Source of the DNA: a virus
Length of the DNA stretch: 26,092 nucleotides
IMG/VR virus record: IMGVR_UViG_3300042430_000094
Coordinates: 1 to 26,092 of that record
Strand: one strand, 5' to 3'
The notes below the pieces were generated by a model. It was not told where the DNA came from and did no database searches. It saw nothing but the letters and a program-made list of their open reading frames with translations. Position 1 is the first letter of the stretch, and every line of letters starts with the position of its first letter. A program made the translations under genes and the position numbers. Below, one piece after another: positions 5,748 to 12,552 of the stretch.

Positions 5748-6413
5748 TCATTGATTACCACCCCCTTTTGTTGTTGTAACTCGGCCTTTAACCCATCCGC
5801 TGGGTTGAGTTTCCTCGATGTAGTATTTTGTTTTACCTTCTGAATTATGATAAATTTTCATACCTTGTATTTTGTTACACTTCGTTCTACGTATCTCTAT
5901 CTGATGAAGGTCAGTAAATTGTTTTTTGTTAGCTTCGCGCCAACGAGATAACGTTTCTTCAGAATATACTTTACCTTTCCGGGCAGGCATAATCTGTAAG
6001 GCTCGTTTTTCTCTCATTTTTTGCCGTACTTCTTCGGAATGTTTTTTTCCGTAATATGGATTGTTGCTGCCTTTTAGGTTATTACCTATAGTAGCTTTTG
6101 TTTCTTCTATTATAGATTCATAAATTTTAGATGATATTTTATATCTCTGTTGGTATTGATTTTCTCTGTTCATCATAGTTCTTATAGCATAAGACATTTT
6201 TACTTTGTTGTGTCCTTCTGTCATCTTAACCAATAACCTATGGCAAATAAAATGTTCCCTGGCAGATAGTTTAACTAAATTTTCGTTTTTGTTTGATCCG
6301 CCCATACTCTTAGGAATAATATGATGTTTTTCTATATACCCAGTTAATGGATTTAATTTTCTATTTTTAATAATTTTATAATACAATAATGTATATTTGT
6401 TTTCGATAAACAT
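5748..6413 (-). CDS. HNH homing endonuclease with NUMOD3-type repeats
   Basis: A 221-residue free-standing homing endonuclease. The HNH nuclease is at about residues 28-62: HHIIPKSMGG, then NLVKLSAREHFICHRLL with the distal histidines. Two NUMOD3-like DNA-binding repeats follow near residues 113-155 (NPYYGKKHSEEVRQKM, then KGKVYSEETLSRWREAN). The C-terminus (KIYHNSEGKTKYYI...GWVKGR) resembles the tail of phage HNH endonucleases that contact target DNA. The ATG at 6413 has AAGGA seven bases upstream and a GATAAATA motif further up. The stop (TGA at 5748) overlaps the rebuilt ATG of the nucleotidyltransferase (ATGA), so translation of the two is probably coupled. It is even more AT-rich than its neighbours, as expected for a mobile gene. 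Confidence 0.92.
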   Translation of the reverse strand: MFIENKYTLLYYKIIKNRKLNPLTGYIEKHHIIPKSMGGSNKNENLVKLSAREHFICHRLLVKMTEGHNKVKMSYAIRTMMNRENQYQQRYKISSKIYESIIEETKATIGNNLKGSNNPYYGKKHSEEVRQKMREKRALQIMPARKGKVYSEETLSRWREANKKQFTDLHQIEIRRTKCNKIQGMKIYHNSEGKTKYYIEETQPSGWVKGRVTTTKGGGNQ

Positions 6414-6431
6414 ATAATTTCCTTATATGTT

Positions 6432-6439
6432 TATTTATC
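6432..6439 (-). promoter_or_regulatory. late-promoter-like motif GATAAATA before the HNH gene
   Basis: Minus-strand GATAAATA 18 bases upstream of the HNH ATG, with the ribosome binding site AAGGA in between. This is the only instance in the window with room for a leader. Confidence 0.5.
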
Positions 6440-6451
6440 TAACTTAGGGTC

Positions 6452-6471
6452 AAATCCACCTGTAACAAGAA
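6452..6471 (-). repeat. 20-bp direct repeat, copy 1 (original 5' end)
   Basis: Partner of 5719-5738, 19 of 20 identical, in the same orientation, flanking the HNH gene. Confidence 0.85.
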
Positions 6472-6476
6472 CAACC

Positions 6477-7376
6477 TTATTTAACATACCGCCCCTTGGC
6501 AGCTCTGAGTACGCCCATAGACTTCATCTGTTTGGTATTTTTAGTTACTGCCGGTGCTTGCTCTACAGTAGTCTTGTCAGACGCTACTACAGTGTTGACT
6601 ATACCAGTTTCGCTGTGTACAGCTTCTGCTGGCACTTCGGTCCATTGTGGAATCCAATCTATGTAATAGTTTTCTTTATCCAACCAAGGATACAATAATT
6701 CTTCTTGGCGTACATGGCCAAATTTATTAAGACTGTTAATCACACTTGGATGTAGCAGTCCTGTGTTCATTAGATCAAACCAACTAGTGGTAGCAGGATC
6801 CATCGGTTTAACATCTGACTTGTATACCGCAATGTTGATCCACGGATCGTTAAACTTTTTCAACATATAAGCATCGCGGGTGTCAAACCCATTTACGGCC
6901 AGCATATAGATCAATGAAGCCGGTGTGTGATTGTAATAACAACCACTGTGGCTTCTACTGTAGTATTTGTTGTATTCAACACCGCTGGCTGTTGGCACGC
7001 TTAATACCAGCATGCCGTTAACGTTCATCTGTTCGTTCCACAGTTTTAATGTTTCTAACGGATTAGTGCTGTATTGTAATACATCGTGAGCAAATATTAA
7101 ATCAGCTTCGCGCGGTAAACATCGTTTGGTAAAGTCGCCTGTTAATTTGTGTAGGTTTGGTAAATTAGGGATATTAGCCAATTTGGCAGGGTCGTTATCA
7201 ATAGCCCAACAGGTATAGTTATAGGGCTCTGGACGATCGTCACGTGTTTCTAACGTAGCCCACCAAGTGATATCTTCACCGGTACCACAGCCTAGATCTG
7301 CGATAAACTTCAAACTATCTAAAAAACTATCATACTCACGTAGGCAGTTTAATATCATCTCACTGTGTCTAGCCAA
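6477..7376 (-). CDS. class I SAM-dependent methyltransferase
   Basis: A 299-residue small-molecule-type methyltransferase. The SAM-binding motif I is DLGCGTG at residues 27-33, an acidic AIDNDP follows motif II, and ADLIFAHDVLQY is the motif III/IV region followed by LVLSVPT. There is no SPPY or DPPY, so it is not a DNA aminomethyltransferase. The C-terminal 80 residues (after about 220) have no recognisable motif and end in a basic KGRYVK. It overlaps uvsY by 8 bases upstream, and the start codon of the nucleotidyltransferase overlaps its end, so it belongs to that operon. Its position next to a sugar-activation protein suggests it methylates a sugar or lipid intermediate, which is inference. 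Confidence 0.82.
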   Translation of the reverse strand: MARHSEMILNCLREYDSFLDSLKFIADLGCGTGEDITWWATLETRDDRPEPYNYTCWAIDNDPAKLANIPNLPNLHKLTGDFTKRCLPREADLIFAHDVLQYSTNPLETLKLWNEQMNVNGMLVLSVPTASGVEYNKYYSRSHSGCYYNHTPASLIYMLAVNGFDTRDAYMLKKFNDPWINIAVYKSDVKPMDPATTSWFDLMNTGLLHPSVINSLNKFGHVRQEELLYPWLDKENYYIDWIPQWTEVPAEAVHSETGIVNTVVASDKTTVEQAPAVTKNTKQMKSMGVLRAAKGRYVK

Positions 7377-7824
7377 TTGATGCGTCCTCCATACCAGCAG
7401 TACGTAATCTAGTTACATGCCCTAGCATAAAGTTTTTGCTTTCTAGACCTTTCATAATACCCAGCCATTTGTTACGTAGTAGAGCTACTTCATTAATGAT
7501 AGTTTCCATATCAATGACTTCGTCCTCGCCATCCACATACTTTTCAGCATCACGTGATGTAAGCGCACGATTGTAGGCTTCTAAGTATTTTTTAAAGTGT
7601 TCTTTGCGGATCTTTCGTAAGCGAATGTTTAATAGGTTAAGTACTGCTTCAATCTCTTGTAGTTGATTAAAGCGTTGCTCTGTAATACCCGGCAAGGCTG
7701 CCAAGTTCTTTTCAATATTGCCGTAGACACCTACTTCTTTTTTAGCTACAGCTAACTCATTAGTGTAGTAATCAATGAAGTCCGGTAGTGCGCCTATATT
7801 TTGTACTACTTTATTATACCACAT
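7369..7824 (-). CDS. uvsY: UvsY-like recombination mediator
   Basis: A 151-residue helical protein recognised as UvsY of the marine T4-like type. Characteristic stretches are LPGITEQRFNQLQEIEAVLN, RLRKIRKEHFKKYLEAYNR, LTSRDAEKYVDGE and LLRNKWLGIMKGLESK. In T4, UvsY loads UvsX recombinase onto single-stranded DNA covered by gp32; all three genes are in this window. It overlaps the upstream radical SAM gene by 19 bases and the downstream methyltransferase by 8 bases, so a core recombination gene is embedded in an accessory metabolic operon. A weak ribosome binding site (GGAAG) lies about ten bases before the ATG. Confidence 0.9.
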   Translation of the reverse strand: MWYNKVVQNIGALPDFIDYYTNELAVAKKEVGVYGNIEKNLAALPGITEQRFNQLQEIEAVLNLLNIRLRKIRKEHFKKYLEAYNRALTSRDAEKYVDGEDEVIDMETIINEVALLRNKWLGIMKGLESKNFMLGHVTRLRTAGMEDASIG

Positions 7825-9068
7825 CGTTTAAATTCTTCCAGTAACCAAGGGAATGTTTGTTTCCAATCTAAATTTCTTCTACGATCAATTTCAGTTAAGT
7901 ATTCTAATAGTTTATGCTGTGTCGGTAAATCTTCTGTTGCTTGTTCTATATGTTTAACAATACCTAAAAATGTATCGCTAGCACTAGCAGGCATTAACTT
8001 TACTGTTTCTTCTATTGCCTGTTTGAATAGTGTGTAGTCAAATATAGTTGCTCGCAACACGTTATCTTCAAAGGGCAGTAAATTGTTCACATACCAATGT
8101 ATAGGTCTATGCTTATTCCACTCAACAAATTTACCTGCTAGCATAGGCAAAGTATTAATACTCAAAGAAGTAATCACACTCAATATACTTAAATGTAAAT
8201 ATTTCTGTGTTAGTAAGTATTGTACATTCTTTTCAAAAATATCGCAATCGAAACCGTGTCTAATATACTCTTGTTCTTGGCCCCAACAGTCTACACTGGC
8301 TAATATCTTAACCTGTTTGAGTTTGCCCTGGGCAATCATCTGTTTTACCCTAGCACAAAACTGTTCTAACTTGGTTGTTTTGAGTATCAGATTGCTGATA
8401 ATACTAACTTCTAACTTGGGATTAGGGTGTTGTTCTATATAATCAAACAGCCTATCTAGATCATCTTGAATAAACGGCTCACCACCAAGTATGTTTATAC
8501 GCTGTAGTTTGCTGTATCCTGTGTCTAACCACTGCCAAAACAACTCTACAAATTCATTGTATTTGTTGTCGCTATCGTCTGGATGGTATAACCCCGTAGC
8601 AGGTATTCCTACTGTGGGCACTAGTTTACCATGTATCCTGTTCTCTGTGGCAATGCGCGAACTTAAAGATTCTTCACAGTATAAACAGGCCAAATTACAG
8701 GTATTCTTAAAAAAAATTTCAAGTACGCTGGGATCAACTTGGGTTAGTGTAGAGTCAACATCAAGTTCTAGTGGATACTCATTGGGCACAGTATTTTGAA
8801 ATAGTCTGTCGCTAAGATTACTATGCTGTTCTATATCACGACAGTGCTCACACCCATCGCCGGGCCATTGGCCTTCTAGCATTAATTCTCTAGCCTTGAC
8901 CTTTTCGTCTGTGTTGTGAAAATTACCAAACGTGTCTGCTGTTAATTTTGAGAAACTAGCACGATGACAACTAGCAGTTTTTCCATTATTTAAATACAGT
9001 GTAGACCAAGACCACTTTAAGCGGCAGGCTGTAGCTGTATGTATAGGGAAAAACTTTTTATCAGACAT
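7806..9068 (-). CDS. radical SAM enzyme (twitch/SPASM-like)
   Basis: A 420-residue radical SAM protein. The [4Fe-4S] site CNLACLYC uses Cys124, Cys128 and Cys131 (Cx3Cx2C), followed by LGGEP for SAM binding. Four cysteines precede the core (15, 34, 73, 76; the last two as CEHC) and could bind an auxiliary cluster, which is unusual because auxiliary SPASM or twitch cysteines normally follow the core. The substrate cannot be predicted. The ATG at 9068 overlaps the stop of the small acidic gene (TAATG) and its own end overlaps uvsY. Related enzymes are known in other marine T4-like phages, where their roles are undetermined. Confidence 0.88.
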   Translation of the reverse strand: MSDKKFFPIHTATACRLKWSWSTLYLNNGKTASCHRASFSKLTADTFGNFHNTDEKVKARELMLEGQWPGDGCEHCRDIEQHSNLSDRLFQNTVPNEYPLELDVDSTLTQVDPSVLEIFFKNTCNLACLYCEESLSSRIATENRIHGKLVPTVGIPATGLYHPDDSDNKYNEFVELFWQWLDTGYSKLQRINILGGEPFIQDDLDRLFDYIEQHPNPKLEVSIISNLILKTTKLEQFCARVKQMIAQGKLKQVKILASVDCWGQEQEYIRHGFDCDIFEKNVQYLLTQKYLHLSILSVITSLSINTLPMLAGKFVEWNKHRPIHWYVNNLLPFEDNVLRATIFDYTLFKQAIEETVKLMPASASDTFLGIVKHIEQATEDLPTQHKLLEYLTEIDRRRNLDWKQTFPWLLEEFKRCGIIK

Positions 9069-9313
9069 TAATAGTCGTCACTGCCGTCGAGATCTTCTTC
9101 TTCATCAAGATCTTCTTCTTCGCCTAGATATTCTTCTACAGCACGTTTAAGATAGCTGTCAGTACCACCAAATGATTTGAGATCGGCTTCGGTAATGCTA
9201 TGGTCAGCGACAACACTGATCACATGGTCTGCGGCTGCTTGTTTATCTTTAGGGTTAATATACTCTTTACAGGTTAACCACATTTCGCCTAGGATATCTA
9301 CTTCTAAACTCAT
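9068..9313 (-). CDS. small acidic protein with tandem-repeat tail
   Basis: An 81-residue protein with a helical N-terminal part (GEMWLTCKEYINPKDKQAAA) and a C-terminal run of Glu and Asp ending GSDDY. The tail is encoded by an 18-bp tandem duplication at about 9090-9125, giving EEEDLD twice. A good ribosome binding site (AGGAG) precedes the ATG. It is conserved-looking but I cannot name it. Its place beside recombination genes and its acidic tail would fit a small accessory factor for DNA transactions, for example a clamp or polymerase-binding protein like T4 gp33, but no diagnostic motif supports that. Confidence 0.75.
   Translation of the reverse strand: MSLEVDILGEMWLTCKEYINPKDKQAAADHVISVVADHSITEADLKSFGGTDSYLKRAVEEYLGEEEDLDEEEDLDGSDDY
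9090..9125 (-). repeat. 18-bp tandem duplication in the acidic tail
   Basis: Two near-identical units (AGATCTTCTTCTTCATCA then AGATCTTCTTCTTCGCCT on the plus strand) encode two copies of an EEEDLD-type segment. Confidence 0.7.
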
Positions 9314-9317
9314 TTTA

Positions 9318-10880
9318 TTACACTCCTTCTGTTAGCATATTAGCTATTAAATTATCAAACTTTTCTTTAACTTCTAAATTTGAACTCTTAAAATGAACCA
9401 TTTCTCTGATATGATCCAGTAGTCGTTGTATTACATCAAACGAACGAGGATATCCAAGTTCTACACTTAACCTATTTGTTTCTAAAAATCTACGATACTT
9501 CTCGTGATTAGTTAGTCCCGGATTAGTGTCTGATGTCCATAGAGTATTTCCATACTCATTATTAAACAAATGAATGCCTAATTCTTCCTGCATGCCTGTT
9601 TCAGCCAATGGAGTATTACGTAAGTATACCATCGGTTCTGATAATACCAGCATGGTGATTGTTTCATCTATTAGATATTTTTGATAGCGTCTAAGCATAT
9701 TCAATGTATCGTGATGATCTTCTAATGTTTCTGTTGGGTAACCAGTGAACATTAATAAAGAATTTGTAATTTTATATTTAGAACACATAGCATAGTGATA
9801 GTCTATGTCTTCATTGCTAAACTTCTTACCCATGTGCTCACGCACTCTATCACTACCCGATTCGATACCTACTTCTAATCGATGACAGCCGGCTTGCTGC
9901 ATTAGTTCGTATAGATATTCTGGATGATGCTTGATTGGGCGCACAATAAATTGCCCGCTAAACTTTAACTGTTTAAACTCTGGGTATTGTTCTTGTAGTT
10001 GTATAATGTTCTTTAGTAGATCGATGAACTGTTTCAACGAGCCGTTGATTAAACTATCAGTAAAATGATATGTTAGGATACCTGTTTGTTGATAGTGATG
10101 TAGTAGCTCTTGACTAATGTTGTCGCCACTACGGAATCTAAACTTCTTCCAAATATTACCTACGTCACAGAATGTACATCTGCGCACACAGCCTCTACTG
10201 CCGGTTATACTAGCAATGGGTGTTCCTGTGTCATTAGCTGAACTAATATATTCTCTAAACTTAACTTTTTTATAGCTAGGAAATGTAAGACCATCTAGAT
10301 TGTCAATCTGCGGAACCCAATTTTCCCATTTGGCTCCTTTAACGTTTAATCCTAGTTCGTGCTGTCCTTTAAGGAATGCCTCAAATATATAGTCACCTTC
10401 ACCTAATACATAGTAGTCAAGTAACCCTTGGTCCATTAACTGCTTGCCCATAGTAACGTTAGGCTCTGTTTGATATCCTATGCCCGGGCCGCCAGCAATG
10501 ATAGTTGTGGTCATTTTTTCACGTATAGCTTGTGTGACTAGCTTTGCGTAAGGATGTTGTATAAAGCTCAAGACTGAAACAGCAATAAGGTCCGGATTGT
10601 ATGCTATGAGTTTGTCTACACCTGCTGATATAGCCTGTTTAACCTGTGCTAATAACTCAGGGTCAATGGTTACAAAATGGTCACCTTCAACGGGAACTAC
10701 AAACAGTCTTTCCCATAGACTAATGCCTAGAGCGTTCTTTACAATGATATTAAAGTCAAAGATATCATACTCTATGTCAAGTTTTTCACAAATGCCTGCT
10801 AGAAATGCGCTAGACGCAGGTGGGCGATCTACACTTAATAGTCCTGTTGATAGTACAGCTATTCGTTTGTAATTACTCAC
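9318..10880 (-). CDS. B12-binding-type radical SAM enzyme
   Basis: A 520-residue protein with the layout of cobalamin-binding-type radical SAM enzymes. Residues 1-170 form a Rossmann-like domain with AGGPG near 129-133 and LGEGD near 159-163; the canonical DxHxxG cobalamin-ligand motif is not seen, so B12 may not be bound through histidine. The radical SAM core follows with GCVRRCTFCD (Cys231, 235, 238), then LEVGIESGSD, typical of this class. The start is GTG at 10880, overlapping the end of the preceding gene by 8 bases. Members of this class methylate or rearrange unactivated carbons in natural products, lipids, proteins or RNA; the substrate is unknown. It is one of three radical SAM genes in this stretch. 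Confidence 0.88.
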   Translation of the reverse strand: MSNYKRIAVLSTGLLSVDRPPASSAFLAGICEKLDIEYDIFDFNIIVKNALGISLWERLFVVPVEGDHFVTIDPELLAQVKQAISAGVDKLIAYNPDLIAVSVLSFIQHPYAKLVTQAIREKMTTTIIAGGPGIGYQTEPNVTMGKQLMDQGLLDYYVLGEGDYIFEAFLKGQHELGLNVKGAKWENWVPQIDNLDGLTFPSYKKVKFREYISSANDTGTPIASITGSRGCVRRCTFCDVGNIWKKFRFRSGDNISQELLHHYQQTGILTYHFTDSLINGSLKQFIDLLKNIIQLQEQYPEFKQLKFSGQFIVRPIKHHPEYLYELMQQAGCHRLEVGIESGSDRVREHMGKKFSNEDIDYHYAMCSKYKITNSLLMFTGYPTETLEDHHDTLNMLRRYQKYLIDETITMLVLSEPMVYLRNTPLAETGMQEELGIHLFNNEYGNTLWTSDTNPGLTNHEKYRRFLETNRLSVELGYPRSFDVIQRLLDHIREMVHFKSSNLEVKEKFDNLIANMLTEGV

Positions 10881-11406
10881 TGGCCAACATTTCCTCTAAC
10901 TGTTTTAGGTAGTAAATAAGCGTTTGTTTTTTTGATTCGTTGTAGTCGCCAACAAGTGTTTCTTTAGCATCATACACTGCTGAATTAAATTTATTCTTTT
11001 CTTCTAATATCCAGCTGATAAATGGCATCTTAAACTTTACTCGCCATTCTCCGTTGATACCCCACGTTAATCCGTTTGGGTATGTTTGTTCTTTAGTATA
11101 GTACACGCCAGAGTATTTAACAAAATCGGGAACAGCTACTCCACCAATTTGTATCTGCTCTAAGGTTACTATTTGGTCTTCAATGATTTGATCATCAACG
11201 ACTTTTGTGTTGTTGTGAGTTTTATCGTATAATTCTATGGTTAGTTCATGTTCGCCATCAACAAGAACCAAAGGGATATCTACCCTAGCCGATGGCCCTG
11301 TAAAGGTATAATCCTCGTACAGGTCATCGTCAAGATAAAATTTAAGTTTAGGCCAACCGTTGTATTGGCTGGCACTAAACACTAGAGATAGATTGTCATC
11401 AGTCAT
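10873..11406 (-). CDS. hypothetical beta-rich protein, 177 residues
   Basis: I do not recognise a named family. The first 90 residues look like a beta-sandwich: alternating strands LKFYLDDDLYEDYTFT, ARVDIPLVLVDGEHELTIELYDKT, then VTLEQIQIGGVAVPDFV. This resembles carbohydrate-binding or calcium-dependent sandwich domains found in marine proteins. A Tyr/Trp-rich middle (GLTWGINGEWRVKFKMPF) and a helical C-terminus follow. There is no signal peptide. It lies between uvsX and the B12-type radical SAM gene and overlaps the latter, so it is probably co-translated with it. A glycan-binding or virion-decoration role is possible but unproven. Confidence 0.7.
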   Translation of the reverse strand: MTDDNLSLVFSASQYNGWPKLKFYLDDDLYEDYTFTGPSARVDIPLVLVDGEHELTIELYDKTHNNTKVVDDQIIEDQIVTLEQIQIGGVAVPDFVKYSGVYYTKEQTYPNGLTWGINGEWRVKFKMPFISWILEEKNKFNSAVYDAKETLVGDYNESKKQTLIYYLKQLEEMLASE

Positions 11407-11418
11407 AGTTAAGTAAAA

Positions 11419-12495
11419 TTATTCAACAGATTCGGCGTCAGCTTCTTCTGTTATTTCATTTGTACTTAGCAAATGAGAGTTGGATGAAATTTCTTTCATA
11501 ACTTTATCTAAACTACCATCTTCGTTACGTTCCCATGCTTTACGGAATTGTTTAATAACAGTGCCATCAGCAAGTTTGTAGACTAGACTGTTACCTTCTT
11601 TTGATAACAAGCTCTTAGCTTCTAACATATCTACCATACCCGAGTAAGGACTCATACCTGTTTCATATGGAATCTCTACTTGTACTGACTCAAACGGTTT
11701 AGCATAACGTGTTTTCATAATCTTACAAGCGGCACGGATACCGTTAACTGTTGTAGTCTTATTACCATCAGCATCTGTTTTAAGTTTAAGTTTGCGCATA
11801 GCTACTACAATACTTGATGCGTAGATAAAGCCTTGACCACCTGAAATCTTATCATCTGGGTCAAACATATCTTGACTAGCGTAGGTATGGTTAGTTGCTA
11901 CTAGACCTAAGTTCAATGTACCAAACATGTTTACACAGTTACGTACAAGTGCTGTAAGTGCTTTAGGTTTACGACCCATATCACCTTTCATTTCACCGGC
12001 TTCAAACTGGTTAACGTCTGTTGGAGTTAACATCATACCCAAACTGTCTAGTACAAACAATACCTTAGGACGATCTTCTTCTGGTAAGGTACGATATTCT
12101 TTAACAAAGTCACTGATAACTTTAGCCACATCATCGATCATAGCCATATTAAGTTTAAGTAGTTTGCTTTCATCTGTGTCTACACCTAATGCGTGTAACC
12201 ATGCTTCGTCAAGTGCGTTTTCTGTATCAATTAAGATTACATAAATGCCTTGATCTTGTGCGTTTTTAACAATGTTACCACTACAGATAAATGATTTACC
12301 TGCGCCCGATTCACCGGCGAATACAGTTACCTTACCCATTGGAATACCTTTGTGAAAGTCTCCACTTAATAGATAGTTTAATGTGTAGTTACCAGTTGAG
12401 ATCCAATCGGTTGGATCGTTAAAGCCAATACCTAAGCCTTCAATTGACTTGGTAATCGACTTGCGAAATTTACTAATGTCGAATGGTTTTGCCAT
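11419..12495 (-). CDS. uvsX: UvsX RecA-like recombinase
   Basis: A 358-residue RecA-family ATPase that carries out strand exchange in T4-type recombination-dependent replication. Walker A GESGAGKS is at residues 61-68 and Walker B VLFVLDS at 145-151, followed by the loop with GDMGRKPKALTALVRNCVN and the NHTYAS segment equivalent to the RecA sensor region. Length and order match T4 UvsX. The ATG at 12495 has AAGGA six bases upstream. gp32 lies directly upstream and uvsY downstream, giving the complete mediator system in one transcription direction. A GC-rich perfect hairpin separates it from gp32. Confidence 0.95.
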   Translation of the reverse strand: MAKPFDISKFRKSITKSIEGLGIGFNDPTDWISTGNYTLNYLLSGDFHKGIPMGKVTVFAGESGAGKSFICSGNIVKNAQDQGIYVILIDTENALDEAWLHALGVDTDESKLLKLNMAMIDDVAKVISDFVKEYRTLPEEDRPKVLFVLDSLGMMLTPTDVNQFEAGEMKGDMGRKPKALTALVRNCVNMFGTLNLGLVATNHTYASQDMFDPDDKISGGQGFIYASSIVVAMRKLKLKTDADGNKTTTVNGIRAACKIMKTRYAKPFESVQVEIPYETGMSPYSGMVDMLEAKSLLSKEGNSLVYKLADGTVIKQFRKAWERNEDGSLDKVMKEISSNSHLLSTNEITEEADAESVE

Positions 12496-12517
12496 GATTA
12501 ATCCTTATTGAAGTAAT

Positions 12518-12538
12518 GGGCGGGGATATACCCCGCCC
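12518..12538 (-). promoter_or_regulatory. GC-rich perfect hairpin between gp32 and uvsX
   Basis: An 8-pair stem GGGCGGGG/CCCCGCCC with a 5-base loop, striking in an AT-rich genome. No T run follows on either strand, so simple termination is unlikely. It could protect the 3' end of gp32 mRNA, pause transcription or be an RNase site that uncouples gp32 from uvsX levels. Confidence 0.65.
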
Positions 12539-12552
12539 TGCGTGTTTAACTA

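Larger units (their letters stand above)
5712..6445 (-). mobile_element. HNH endonuclease insertion inside the nucleotidyltransferase-cupin gene
   Basis: A 734-base segment separates codons 1-14 of the nucleotidyltransferase (ending GGF DP at 6446) from the rest (LHSGH from 5711). Deleting it would join the halves in frame as GGFDP-LHSGH. The segment holds a GATAAATA late-type motif, a ribosome binding site, the HNH gene, and a rebuilt copy of the target's 5' end overlapping the HNH stop. The junctions (exon-like side ending in T, insert ending in G) satisfy the group I intron rule, but only 68 bases are outside the HNH frame, too few for a usual ribozyme core. An insertion with target-end duplication fits better. 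Late-promoter control is known for T4 homing endonucleases such as I-TevI. Confidence 0.75.
6431..6487 (-). pseudogene. original 5' end of the nucleotidyltransferase gene, cut off by the HNH insertion
   Basis: ATG at 6487 overlaps the end of the methyltransferase gene and encodes MLNKVVLVTGGFDP, the expected first strand and start of the nucleotide-binding motif. It then runs into KLDK and TAA at 6431. The TAA is part of the inserted GATAAATAA sequence. The 18-residue product alone cannot be an enzyme. Confidence 0.8.

Noticed and set aside
12518-12538. Hairpin as an intrinsic terminator
   Set aside because: No T run follows on either strand, and uvsX lies directly downstream in the same direction.
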